In this document: positions 1 through 11,676 of the stretch, piece after piece
Position numbering within the stretch: position 1 is the first letter of the stretch
Layout of the letters: each line of letters begins with the position of its first letter
From: Taudactylus pleione
Taxonomy: Eukaryota > Chordata > Amphibia > Anura > Myobatrachidae
Assembly (NCBI GenBank): GCA_031769625.1
Contig: JAUIMM010002538.1
Span: 785,001-849,000, forward strand
Direction of reading: 5' to 3'
Length of the DNA: 64,000 nt
Made by a program: the position numbers and the translations under genes
Notes under the pieces: generated by a model
The model's input: only the letters and a program-made list of their open reading frames with translations
Told to the model about the DNA's origin: nothing
The model's database searches: none

Positions 1-2729
1 TGACGCACTAGTTACACAGAGAGAGTGATAAACTCACACTGACGCACTAGTTACACAGAGAGAGTGATAAACTCACACTGACGCACTAGTTACACAGAGA
101 GTGATAAACTCACACTGACGCACTAGTTACACAGAGAGACTGATAAACTCACACTGACGCACTAGTTACACAGAGAGAGTGATAAACTCACACTGATGCA
201 CTAGTTACACAGAGAGAGAGTGATAAACTCACAATGATGCACTAGTTACACAGAGAGAGTGATAAACTCACACTGACGCACTAGTTACACAGAGAGAGAG
301 ATAAACTCACACTGACGCACTAGTTACACAGACAGAGAGAGTGATAAACTCACACTGACGCACTAGTTACACAGAGAGAGTGATAAACTCACACTGACGC
401 ACTAGTTACACAGAGAGAGTGATAAACTCACACTGACGCACTAGTTACACAGAGAGAGAGTGATAAACTCACACTGACGCACTAGTTACACAGAGAGAGT
501 GATAAACTCACACTGACGCACTAGTTACACAGAGAGAGTGATAAACTCACACTGACGCACTAGTTACACAGAGAGAGTGATAAACTCACACTGAAGCACT
601 AGTTACACAGAGAGAGTGATAAACTCACACTGACGCACTAGTTACACAGAGAGAGTGATAAACTCACACTGACGCACTAGTTACACAGAGAGAGTGATAA
701 ACTCACACTGACGCACTAGTTACACAGAGAGAGTGATAAACTCACACTGACGCACTAGTTACACAGAGAGAGTGATAAACTCACACTGACGCACTAGTTA
801 CACAGAGAGAGTGATAAACTCACACTGACGCACTAGTTACACAGACAGAGAGAGTGATAAACTCACACTGACGCACTAGTTACACAGAGAGAGTGATAAA
901 CTCACACTGACGCACTAGTTACACAGAGAGAGTGATAAACTCACACTGATGCACTAGTTACACAGAGAGAGAGTGATAAACTCACACTGATGCACTAGTT
1001 ACACAGAGAGAGTGATAAACTCACACTGACGCACTAGTTACACAGAGAGAGTGATAAACTCACACTGATGCACTAGTTACACAGAGAGAGAGTGATAAAC
1101 TCACACTGACGCACTAGTTACACAGAGAGAGTGATAAACTCACACTGACGCACTAGTTACACAGAGAGAGTGATAAACTCACACTGACGCACTAGTTACA
1201 CAGAGAGAGTGATAAACTCACACTGAAGCACTAGTTACACAGAGAGAGTGATAAACTCACACTGACGCACTAGTTACACAGAGAGAGAGTGATAAACTCA
1301 CACTGACGCACTAGTTACACAGAGAGAGTGATAAACTCACACTGACGCACTAGTTACACAGAGAGAGTGATAAACTCACACTGACGCACTAGTTACACAG
1401 AGAGAGTGATAAACTCACACTGACGCACTAGTTACACAGAGAGAGTGATAAACTCACACTGAAGCACTAGTTACACAGAGAGAGTGATAAACTCACACTG
1501 ACGCACTAGTTACATAGAGAGAGAGTGATAAACTCACACTGACGCACTAGTTACACAGAGAGAGTGATAAACTCATACTGATGCACTAGTTACACAGAGA
1601 GAGAGTGATAAACTCACACTGACGCACTAGTTACACAGAGAGAGTGATAAACTCACACTGACGCACCAGTTACACAGACAGAGAGAGTGATAAACACACA
1701 CTGACGCACTAGTTACACAGAGAGAGTGATAAACTCACACTGACGCACTAGTTACACAGAGAGAGTGATAAACTCACACTGACGCACTAGTTACACAGAG
1801 AGAGAGTGATAAACTCACACTGACGCACTAGTTACACAGAGAGAGTGATAAACTCACACTGACGCACTAGTTTCACAGAGAGAGAGTATTAAACTCACAC
1901 TGACGCACTAGTTACACAGAGAGAGTGATAAACTCACACTGACGCACTAGTTACACAGAGAGAGTGATAAACTCACACTGATGCACTAGTTACACAGAGA
2001 GAGTGATAAACTCACACTGATGCACTAGTTACACAGAGAGAGTGATAAACTCACACTGACGCACTAGTTACACAGAGAGAGTGATAAACTCACACTGATG
2101 CACTAGTTACACAGAGAGAGTGATAAACTCACACTGATGCACTATTTACACAGAGAGAGTGATAAACTCACACTGACGCACTAGTTACACAGAGAGAGAG
2201 TGATAAACTCACACTGACGCACTAGTTACACAGAGAGAGTGATAAACTCACACTGACGCACTAGTTACACAGAGAGAGTGATAAACTCACACTGACGCAC
2301 TAGTTACACAGAGAGAGTGATAAACTCACACTGACGCACTAGTTACACAGAGAGAGTGATAAACTCACACTGATGCACTAGTTACACAGAGAGAGAGTGA
2401 TAAACTCACACTGACGCACTAGTTACACAGAGAGAGTGATAAACTCACACTGATGCACTAGTTACACAGAGAGAGAGTGATAAACTCACACTGATGCACT
2501 AGTTACACAGAGAGAGTGATAAACTCACACTGACACACTAGTTACACAGAGAGAGTGATAAACTCACACTGACGCACTAGTTACACAGAGAGAGTGATAA
2601 ACTCACACTGACGCACTAGTTACACAGAGAGAGTGATAAACTCACACTGACGCACTAGTTACACAGAGAGAGTGATAAACTCACACTGACGCACTAGTTA
2701 CACAGACCGAGAGAGTGATAAACTCACAC

Positions 2730-5265
2730 TGACGCACTAGTTACACAGAGAGAGTGATAAACTCACACTGATGCACTAGTTACACAGAGAGAGAGTGATA
2801 AACTCACACTGACGCACTAGTTACACAGAAAGAGTGATAAACTCTCACTGACGCACTAGTTACACAGACAGAGAGAGTGATAAACTCACACTGACGCACT
2901 AGTTACACAGAGAGAGTGTTAAACTCACACTGACGCACTAGTTACACAGAGAGAGTGATAAACTCACACTGATGCACTAGTTACACAGAGAGAGAGTGAT
3001 AAACTCACACTGACGCACTAGTTACACAGAGAGAGTGATAAACTCACACTGACGCACTAGTTACACAGAGAGAGTGATAAACTCACACTGACGCACTAGT
3101 TACACAGAGAGAGTGATAAACTCACACTGACGCACTAGTTACACAGAGAGAGTGATAAACTCACACTGACGCACTAGTTACACAGAGAGAGAGTGATAAA
3201 CTCACACTGACGCACTAGTTACACAGAGAGAGTGATAAACTCACACTGACGCACTAGTTACACAGAGAGAGAGTGATAAACTCACACTGACGCACTAGTT
3301 ACACAGAGAGAGTGATAGACTCACACTGACGCACTAGGTACACAGAGAGAGTGATAAACTCACACTGACGCACTAATTACACAGAGAGAGTGATAAACTC
3401 ACACTGACGCACTAGTTACACAGAGAGAGTGATAAACTCACACTGACGCACTAGTTACACAGAGAGAGTGATAAACACACACTGACGCACTAGTTACACA
3501 GAGAGAGTGATAAACTCACACTGACGCACTAGTTACACAGAGAGAGTGATAAACTCACACTGACACACTAGTTACACAGAGAGAGTGATAAACTCACACT
3601 GACGCACTAGTTACACAGAGAGAGTGATAAACTCACACTGACGCACTAGTTACACAGAGAGAGTGATAAACTCACACTGACGCACTAGTTACACAGAGAG
3701 AGTGATAAACTCACACTGACGCACTAGTTACACAGAGAGAGAGTGATAAACTCACACTGACGCACTAGTTACACAGAGAGAGTGATAAACTCACACTGAC
3801 GCACTAGTTACACAGAGAGAGAGTGATAAACTCACACTGATGCACTAGTTACACAGAGAGAGTGATAAACTCACACTGACGCACTAGTTACACAGAGAGA
3901 GAGAGTGATAAACTCACACTGACGCACTAGTTACACAGAGAGAGTGATAAACTCACCCTGACGCACTAGGTACACAGAGAAAGTGATAAACTCACACTGA
4001 CGCACTAGTTACACAGAGAGAGTGATAAACTCACACTGATGCACTAGTTACACAGAGAGAGAGTGATAAACTCACACTGACGCACTAGTTACACAGAGAG
4101 AGTGATAAACTCTCACTGACGCACTAGTTACACAGACAGAGAGAGTGATAAACTCACACTGACGCACTAGTTACACAGAGAGAGTGTTAAACTCACACTG
4201 ACGCACTAGTTACACAGAGAGAGTGATAAACTCACACTGATGCACTAGTTACACAGAGAGAGAGTGATAAACTCACACTGACGCACTAGTTACACAGAGA
4301 GAGTGATAAACTCACACTGACGCACTAGTTACACAGAGAGAGTGATAAACTCACACTGACGCACTAGTTACACAGAGAGAGTGATAAACTCACACTGACG
4401 CACTAGTTACACAGAGAGAGTGATAAACTCACACTGACGCACTAGTTACACAGAGAGAGAATGATAAACTCACACTGACGCACTAGTTACACAGAGAGAG
4501 TGATAAACTCACACTGACGCACTAGTTACACAGAGAGAGAGTGATAAACTCACACTGACGCACTAGTTACACAGAGAGAGTGATAAACTCACACTGACGC
4601 ACTAGGTACACAGAGAGAGTGATAAACTCACACTGACGCACTAATTACACAGAGAGAGTGATAAACTCACACTGACGCACTAGTTACACAGAGAGAGTGA
4701 TAAACTCACACTGACGCACTAGTTACACAGAGAGAGTGATAAACACACACTGACGCACTAGTTACACAGAGAGAGTGATAAACTCACACTGACGCACTAG
4801 TTACACAGAGAGAGTGATAAACTCACACTGACGCACTAGTTACACAGAGAGAGTGATAAACTCACACTGACGCACTAGTTACACAGAGAGAGTGATAAAC
4901 TCACACTGACGCACTAGTTACACAGAGAGAGTGATAAACTCACACTGACGCACTAGTTACACAGAGAGAGTGATAAACTCACACTGACGCACTAGTTACA
5001 CAGAGAGAGAGTGATAAACTCACACTGACGCACTAGTTACACAGAGAGAGTGATAAACTCACACTGACGCACTAGTTACACAGAGAGAGGGTGATAAACT
5101 CACACTGATGCACTAGTTACACAGAGAGAGTGATAAACTCACACTGACGCACTAGTTACACAGAGAGAGAGTGATAAACTCACACTGATGCACTAGTTAC
5201 ACAGAGAGAGTGATAAACTCACCCTGACGCACTAGGTACACAGAGAAAGTGATAAACTCACACTG
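2730..5265. repeat. 1,268-bp higher-order tandem duplication inside the 39-mer array
   Basis: Rare variants recur in the same order at one fixed spacing. AACTCTCACTG occurs near 2841 and 4109, GTGTTAAAC at 2916 and 4184, CACTAGGTACAC at about 3332 and 4600, CACTAATTAC at 3371 and 4639, and ATAAACACACAC at 3471 and 4739: all 1,268 bp apart. CACCCTGACGCACTAGG recurs at 3954 and 5220 (1,266 bp). A block of about 32 units was therefore duplicated in tandem as a whole, recently enough for private variants to survive. The outer boundaries are estimated to within about one unit. Confidence 0.85.
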
Positions 5266-5542
5266 ACGCACTAGTTACACAGAGAGAGTGATAAACTCAC
5301 ACTGACGCACTAGTTACACAGAGAGAGTGATAAACTCACACTGACGCACTAGTTACACAGAGAGAGTGATAAACTCACACTGACGCACTAGTTACACAGA
5401 GAGAGAGTGATAAACTCACACTGACGCACTAGTTACACAGAGAGAGTGATAAACTCACACTGACGCACTAGTTACACAGACAGAGAGTGATAAACTCACA
5501 CTGACGCACTAGTTACACAGAGAGAGAGTGATAAACTCACAC

Positions 5543-5706
5543 TGACGCACTAGTTACACAGACAGAGAGTGATAAACTCACACTGACGCACTAGTTACAC
5601 AGACAGAGAGTGATAAACTCACACTGACGCACTAGTTACACAGACAGAGAGTGATAAACTCACACTGACGCACTAGTTACACAGACAGAGAGTGATAAAC
5701 TCACAC
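5543..5706. repeat. Homogenised 41-bp variant run at the array's right edge
   Basis: Four consecutive identical 41-bp units starting at 5543, 5584, 5625 and 5666, each carrying ACAGACAGAGAGTG in place of the usual GA run. A fifth of the same type lies at 5461, and the truncated last unit at 5707 also starts ACAGACAGA. This form is confined to the right edge, so it is most simply a local recent amplification. Confidence 0.85.
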
Positions 5707-5731
5707 TGACGCACTAGTTACACAGACAGAC

Positions 5732-5956
5732 AGTTTCTCACTCTGAAAATACTGAAAGAACGAGTTAAACCGTTGTCATTACAAAAGTTTACAATCCTGC
5801 TGTGAACATAGGAAGTATATAGGATAATATTTATTAGACCCCTCTAATATAGATGAAGTATCTACAGTCTTCTCATCTCATTCCTAATACTCCACAGAAA
5901 CAGCATTCTCTTCCTATGCAAACAATATAATCCCTAGGTTTTCAAGACACATCCCT
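5732..5956. other. AT-rich single-copy sequence, no gene seen
   Basis: Unique sequence between the 39-mer array and the LINE relic. No open frame of note. The part from about 5870 could be the decayed upstream continuation of the LINE reverse transcriptase (CATCTCATTCCTAATACTCC would read like the HxILLxTL region of such enzymes), but this is too weak to annotate as part of the element. Confidence 0.6.
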
Positions 5957-6855
5957 TCTTGATTGACATCTTACTTATATAATCGCTCTTATACTGTGCA
6001 CTTTTCCGATTTTACCTCCATTCTTAGCAAACTAATCTGCTCCTTTTGTTTTCAATATCATCTGTATGCAGATAATACTCAAATTCTCCCTATTCTCCCC
6101 AGATTTGTCACTAACTGCGCTCATCTGTGTCACTGTATATCTCTCCACCATTACATCTTGGAATGTCATCTCGCCACTTCAAAATTACTGTATCCACAAC
6201 AGAATTAATTATATATCTACCAGCCAATAATAGTTACCATCCTGATATCTCTATAACTATTGACAACTTGATAACTCGACAATCACCCCCACTTCACAAA
6301 CTCGCTGCCTTGGTGTCATCCTTGACTATAAACTGTCTAATGTTTCTCACATTCAACTGTCTCTAAATCCTGTTACATACATCTAAAAAACATAGCCAAA
6401 ATTCCACCATATCTTACACAAGACAATGCAACAAATCTAACACATGGAGTCATTATTTCCTCATAGACAATTGTAATAGTCTCATTATTGGTTTTCCCCA
6501 CTATACAGCATTTTGAATATAGCTGCGAGGTTGATTGTTCTCACAAAATGTTCTGTGTCTGCTAATATACTCTGTCAGTCTCTCTATTGGCTGCCGGTCT
6601 TCTACCGTATTCAATTTAAAATACTTACACTCACGAATGACGCTTTTAACCAAACCAACCCAACATCTCTTCACTTATATCCAAATATCTTCCAACCCAA
6701 CATCTCTGTTCTGCACAAGATCTGTGTCTATCCTCTCCTTGTGAAGTTGGCAATTATGTTAAAGTATAGTTCTTCCTACTCTAGATATTAAAATGTTACC
6801 CTATTACGTTATGCATCATTCAACCTAGCCTTAAAAAGTCCCTTAAGCATGTAAT
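5957..6855 (+). pseudogene. Decayed non-LTR retrotransposon (CR1/L2-type LINE) reverse transcriptase relic
   Basis: Pieces of a LINE reverse transcriptase and its C-terminal tail appear in order but in three frames. The first piece (5963-6208) starts LTSYLYNRSYTVHFSDFTS and continues to YHLYADNTQI at about 6056-6085, the catalytic YADD motif with its second Asp changed to Asn. The second frame (6127-6366) holds MSSRHFKI, TELIIYLP and HPDISITIDN, the segment that follows the catalytic box. At 6460-6498 a further piece reads LIDNCNSLIIGFP, matching the usual SRLDYCNSLLxGLP. At 6513-6791 come AARLIVLTK and SLYWLPVFYRIQFKILTLT, the conserved WLPV..RIQFK tail, and at 6816 SFNLALKSP. The stretch between SDFTS and YHLYAD lacks the PQGSVLGP motif, so an internal deletion is likely. 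Frame shifts, stops and the changed catalytic residue make it non-functional. Assignment to the CR1/L2 group rests on motif style recalled from family knowledge; the exact clade is unsure. Confidence 0.82.
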
Positions 6856-8620
6856 CATGTGGAATCCTTTATGATTAGCAGCAACTGTCTCATTCTTATT
6901 TAGTCTGGTATAACGTAGCATTAAACATTTGGCTTATGGTCATTAATAACATCAACACTATTTATCTCAAAAATCACATTTCTGTAAAAATTAGCTGTTT
7001 CCAAACTTTCTCTATTGGTTTATGTAACAATGATAATGTAATAAATCTATAAGCCTTTGTAGTTCTCTTGCTTTTGTAAACTCTGTCTTTTGTCTGGGAC
7101 ATTCTGAATTTATAAGCACTTTTCTTGGCAAACAATAACGTAAACTCTGCCTGTACTTTTTGAGATACTATGACAGCGTTTTGTTTCACAGATACTAAAC
7201 ACTATTTTAAAGTTTTTTAAGAATATTTTTTGAAACATTACTGACACAACTATAGAAATAGCAGCTGCAGCCTGCCATTGTGTTCCCAACAACATACATT
7301 TGTTTAAGAAATTTGTAGAGTTTAAAGACATACTTTACGCACGCGCGCGGACTGATATCTGCATTTAATTTAGAATTACTTATACTAATTATGTAAACAT
7401 TACAAATTAACACTTTATGTTGCACTTTTTTTATTTCCATCCACTGGAATACACATTTTATCATCTCTTGTCATTTTAACACTCACCATAGAAACGCACA
7501 TAGTCAGAACAAGCTTCCTATGATCACCTGTTTTTCTCCAAGCAAATACAACCACATTTGTATAACCTCTTGCGACACGTCTGTCTGTCGAAAAACAGGT
7601 ACATCTCCACATTTCATACACTCATAATTCATACATTCTTCACTACACAAATATTAAATAAACCTTTGACTGTGACAGTTGACAATTATTAAAGCATTTT
7701 AAACCAGTTAACTCTATTTTTTAGCAATATTACTTAAATGCAACAACACACAATATAAAATCATCTCTGAGTTCAACTTTAGCTAAACCACCTTCATCAT
7801 CTAGTCACCCATTTCCTCTCATTACATAACATCTCGGAGTACAGAAACATACATATATATATACACATAATGTATATATATAATTAATTCTGATACTCAT
7901 GAAGATTTTGGAGATTGGATGTCCCAGCTGCTGGCCAGACAGCAGGTACAGCCACTCCTCTCCCATTGTTGAGGTAGTGAGGAAACCTGACAGGTGCACA
8001 GGTAGATGATGGATGTCGTAAAGTCGTAAGCAAGTGCCTCCAACTGTTTAAGTTACCTGTGACCTATTGCTGTTCCATAATAAGTAATATTCTCCAATCC
8101 AGTATACTTAAGAATTTGTAATTTTATTAATTAATTAAATAATTAGATCAAGCCCTTTTAACTGGGACATATTCTCCCAGGGTTATAATGCAGGAATAAC
8201 AATGATTGACATTGTCACACAGTACTTATACATTATTACAATATTCAGATTATACGCCCCTTTTATACACCCACTAACATTATCAGATAGACAAAGCTTG
8301 TTTTTGCTAACTCCTCCTTAGCAATCAGACTCGAAACTGAATTCCTTTTGAGTGATACTCATTACTTGTTGTATCCAATATTTAGTCAAAATATTTTCCT
8401 CAGCACAAGGACACATATACGGGCATTCTCTCTTCACTGTGTTAGATAAACAATTTCCCTCGGGTGCGGCCTTAAAGACATCACACTAGTTTCCATTTAA
8501 ATCTGAGTTTGGACAGAGAAACAAAATAGAAGTACCAATGCCCTATTAAATCTCATGTACTGCTTCATTATACAGCATAAAGCATATGTAAATATGGAAT
8601 TATGTAAATTAGTCTTCGAC
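6856..8620. other. AT-rich single-copy spacer, no gene recognised
   Basis: About 1.8 kb without tandem structure. Several short reverse-strand frames (6974-7621, 7805-7999) overlap one another, have no recognisable domain and look like chance. The first bases (to about 6940) may be the decayed 3' tail of the LINE. An AATAAA hexamer at about 7657 has no gene to serve. A TA-rich microsatellite lies at 7850-7884. ATTAATTAATTAAATAATTAG near 8128-8148 is simple AT-rich sequence. Nothing supports an exon, an RNA gene or a promoter. Confidence 0.6.
7850..7884. repeat. (TA)n microsatellite
   Basis: Two imperfect TA runs (CATATATATATACACATA and TGTATATATATAATTAATT) lie back to back. The pair could fold into an imperfect hairpin, but this is ordinary microsatellite sequence. 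Confidence 0.75.
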
Positions 8621-11077
8621 ACAAAGCACACAGTCTCCAATTACAAAGAATGCGGTCTCCAATTACAAAGCACACAGTCTCCAATTACAAAGCACACAGA
8701 CTCCAATTACAAAGCACTCAGTCTCCAATTACAAAGCATGCGGTCTCCAATTACAAAGCGCGAAATATCTATTTACAATGCATGCGATCTCCAATTACAA
8801 AGCACGCAGACTCCAATTACAAAGAATGCAGTATCCAATTACAAAGAGTGCAGTCTCCAATTACAAAGCACACAATCTCCAATTACAAAGCATGCGGTCT
8901 CCAATTACAAAGCGCGCAGTCTCCAATTACAATGCATGCGATCTCCAATTACAAAGCACGCAAACTCCAATTACAAAGCATTCAGTCTCCAAATACAAAG
9001 CATGCAGTCTCCAATTACAAAGCATGTGGTATCCAATTACAAAGCACGCGGTCTCCAATTACAAAGCACACAGTCTCCAATTACAAAGCACGCAGTCTCC
9101 AATTACAAAGCGTGTGGTCTCCAATTACAAAGCACGCAGTCTGAAATTACAAAGCATGCTGTCTCCATTTACAAGGTGCGCAGTCTCCAATTACAAAGCG
9201 TGTGGTCTCCAATTACAAAGCGTACAGTCTCCAATTACAAGCAGTCTCCAATTACAAAGCACGCAGTCTGAAACTACAAAGCATGCGGTCTCCAATTACA
9301 ATGCATGCGGTCTCCAATTACAAAGCATGTGGTCTCCAAATGCATGCGGTCTCCAATTACAAAGCACGCAGTCTCCAATCACAAAGCATGCAGTCTCCAA
9401 CTACAAAGCACACAGTCTCCAATTACAAAGCACACAGTCTCCATGCGCAGTCTCCAATTTCAAAGCGTGCAGTCTCCAATTACAAAGCATGTGGTTTCCA
9501 ATTACAAAGCATGCAGTCTCCAATTACAAGCAGTCTCCAATTAGAAAGGACGTAGTCTGAAATTACAAAGCGTGTGGTCTCCATTTACAAAGCGCACAGT
9601 CTCCAATTACAAAGCAAGCAGACTCCAATTACAAAGCATTCAGTCTCCAATTACAAAGCACACAGTCTCCAATTACAAAGCGTGTGGTATCCAATTACAA
9701 AGCGCACATTCTCCAATTACAAAGGATGTGGTCTGCAATTACAAAGCACACAGGCTCCAATTATAAAGCATGCCGTCTCCAATTACAAAGCGTGTGGTCT
9801 GCAATTACAAAGCACGTAGTCTGAAATTACAAAGCGTGCGGTCTCCATTTACAAAGCACACAGTCTCCAATTACAAAGCACGCAGTCTCCACGCGCAGTC
9901 TCCAATTTCAAAGCGCGCAGTCTCCAATTACAAAGCGTGTGGTCTAAAATAACAAAGCATGCAGTCTCCAATTACAAGCAGTCTCCAATTACAAAGCACA
10001 TAGTCAGAAATTACAAAGCATGCAGTCTCCAATTACAAAGCATGTGGTTTCCAATTACAAAGCACGCGGTCTCCAATTACAAAGCGCGCAGTCTCCAATT
10101 ACAAAGCATGTGGTATCCAATTACAAAGCACACAGTCTCCAATTACAAAGCGTGCTGTCTCCAATTACAAAGCGCGCAGTCTCCAATTACAAAGCACGCA
10201 GTCTCCAATTACAAAGCATGCAGTCTCCAATTACAAAGTGCACAGTCTCCAATTACAAAGCATGCAGTCTCCAATTACAAAGTGCACAGTCTCCAATTAC
10301 AAAGCATGCAGTCTCCAATTAGATGAAAAATCAGGTCATAGATCATGAATGGTGTAATAAATCACAATTACTTTCTTAGAGCAAAGCACGCAGTCTCCAA
10401 ATACAAAGTGTGCAGTCTCCAATTACAAAGCACGCAGTCTCCAATTACAAAGTGCGAGGTCTCCAATTACAAAGCATGCGGTCTCCCATTGCAAAGTGTG
10501 CAGTCTCCAATTACAAAGTGTGTGGTCTCCAATTGCAAAGTGTGCAGTATCCAGTTACAAAGTGTCTGGTCTCCAATTACAAAGCATGCAGTCTCTAATT
10601 ACAAAGCAGCGTGTGGTCTCTAATTACAAAGCGCGCCATCTCCAATTACAAAGCGACCAGTCTCCAATTACAAAGCGCGCAGTCTCCAATTTCAAAGCGT
10701 GTGGTCTCCAATTACAAAGCATGCGGTCTCCAATTGCAAACTATGTGGTCTCCAATTACAAAGTGCGCCATCTCCAATTACAAAGTGCGCAGTCTCCAAT
10801 TACAAAGTGCGTGGTCTCCAATTATAAAGCATGCAGTCTCCAATTACAAAGCGTGCAGTCTCCAATTACAAAGCATGTGGTCTCCAATTACAAAGTGCGC
10901 ATTCTCCAATTACAAAGCATGCATTGTCCAATTACAAAATGTGCAGTCTCCAATTACAAAGTGCACATTTTCTAATTACAAAGCGCACAATCTCCAATTA
11001 CAAAGCAGGCAGTCTCGAAGTACAAAGCACGCAGTCTCCAATTACAAAGCCTGCAGTTTCCATTTACAAAGCATTCA
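8621..11077. repeat. 22-bp tandem satellite array (about 110 copies)
   Basis: The unit reads TTACAAAG, then a six-base variable core, then GTCTCCAA, 22 bp in all. The core takes forms such as CGCGCA, CATGCG, CGTGTG, CACACA and CACGCG, which fit decay of an ancestral CGCGCG; the rest of the unit is nearly invariant. Shortened units occur (for example ATTACAAGCAGTCTCC near 9236 and 9531, TCTCCATGCGCAGTCTCC near 9439, TCTCCACGCGCAGTCTCC near 9887). Three units make 66 bp, so all three forward frames read the same 22-residue pattern (LQLQS..SPITK..VSNYKA) and look open for up to 260 codons. That is a consequence of the period, with no start, splice or domain evidence for coding. Confidence 0.96.
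10321..10382. other. 62-bp non-repeat island within the 22-mer array
   Basis: Between two normal 22-mer stretches lies unrelated AT-rich sequence starting AGATGAAAAATCAGGTCATA and ending CTTTCTTAGAGC. It has no terminal inverted repeats and no clear target duplication. It could be a small insertion, or a seam between two separately amplified parts of the array: to its right the TGTG/GTGTG core forms become commoner. Confidence 0.8.
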
Positions 11078-11120
11078 GGACCTCTTTCAGAGTCGGTTGT
11101 TGCAGCCGTACGGTCGTAAT
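11078..11120 (+). repeat. Left terminal inverted repeat of the MITE
   Basis: Starts GGACCTCTTTCAGAGTCGGT and continues to GGTCGTAATG. It pairs with the right end at 11634-11676 over about 40 bp, with four or five substitutions and one single-base gap. Confidence 0.85.
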
Positions 11121-11633
11121 GTAAAAGGGGCCGGATATGCAAATGAAGCGCTCGCAAGTTGCGTTGTTAAAATGGGATCGTTAGCTGGACGAGCGAGGGG
11201 AGGATGCGGCCATAAGACTAGAAATACGCCCCCTTCTCGTTCCCATTGCACATCATCTCCGGGCATATAAGGATTAATCGAGACCATCAGGAACCATCGG
11301 AGCTGCTCGTAGACCTTAAGGTTGACCATACCCTCTCTTAAGCACTACGATCAAGTCATTGTAAAAACCTCCCATGTCACATGTACCATGTCACTACTTA
11401 GTTAATTATGCACTCCCATAAAACGCCGTTTGCATAGTCAGGCACGCCTGCGTTCGGATCTCCACTCCCCGATCACAAACACCTTCCCCTATTACCACCC
11501 ACAAATGCCTCATCCTGTCACTCAAACTAACAACCTGGCTAAGCTGAAGGAGAGAGCAATTTCTGATCGTAATAGCTAGTTTGCCCATGTGCATTGCGAA
11601 CTTTATGCATGCGCAGTTTAGCGAATATTGGTG

Positions 11634-11676
11634 GCGTACGACCGTGCGGCCGCAAGACCGACTCTGAATGAGGTCC
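11634..11676 (-). repeat. Right terminal inverted repeat of the MITE
   Basis: Ends ACCGACTCTGAATGAGGTCC. Its reverse complement begins GGACCTCATTCAGAGTCGGT and runs to CGGTCGTACG, mirroring the left end. Confidence 0.85.

Larger units (their letters stand above)
1..5731. repeat. 39-bp tandem satellite array (about 145 copies, open at left edge)
   Basis: Head-to-tail copies of a unit reading TGACGCACTAGTTACACAGA, then a short GA run, then GTGATAAACTCACAC. The usual length is 39 bp. The length varies almost only in the GA run, giving 37-, 39-, 41- and 43-bp forms; the 43-bp form carries ACAGACAGAGAGAG. Base substitutions are few, and the commonest is GACGCAC to GATGCAC. The array begins before base 1 and ends sharply at about 5731, where the last unit breaks into unrelated sequence (CAGTTTCTCACTCTG). 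No frame is open for any length and there is no promoter-like or RNA-gene-like structure. This is non-coding satellite DNA; I do not recognise a named family. Confidence 0.97.
11078..11676. mobile_element. 599-bp MITE-like DNA transposon with terminal inverted repeats
   Basis: The element interrupts a 22-mer unit: 22-mer sequence stops at 11077 and resumes at 11677. Both ends begin GGACCTC(T/A)TTCAGAGTCGGT when read inward, and the match continues for about 40 bp (TTGC(A/G)GCCG(T/C)ACGGTCGTA) with only a few differences. The interior is more GC-rich than the surroundings, has no transposase-like frame and matches nothing else here, so this is a non-autonomous element. The flanks read TCA on the left and GCA on the right, fitting a 3-bp target duplication with one later change, or a 2-bp CA. 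A 3-bp duplication would suit PIF/Harbinger elements, but I do not recognise the terminal sequence, so the superfamily is open. Confidence 0.85.

Noticed and set aside
1..5731. CRISPR-like regular array
   Set aside because: The whole 39-bp unit is conserved; there are no unique spacers. The context is eukaryotic.
6974..7621. Overlapping reverse-strand frames of 68-85 codons
   Set aside because: They overlap in different frames, have AT-rich biased composition and no recognisable motif.
7630..7670. AATAAA hexamer as a polyadenylation signal
   Set aside because: No upstream gene and the sequence is AT-rich; a hexamer is expected by chance.
8555..11270. Open frames of up to 260 codons rich in QLQS and SPITK repeats
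   Set aside because: The 22-bp unit cycles through all three frames every 66 bp and is stop-free, so all three forward frames give the same peptide pattern. No independent sign of coding.
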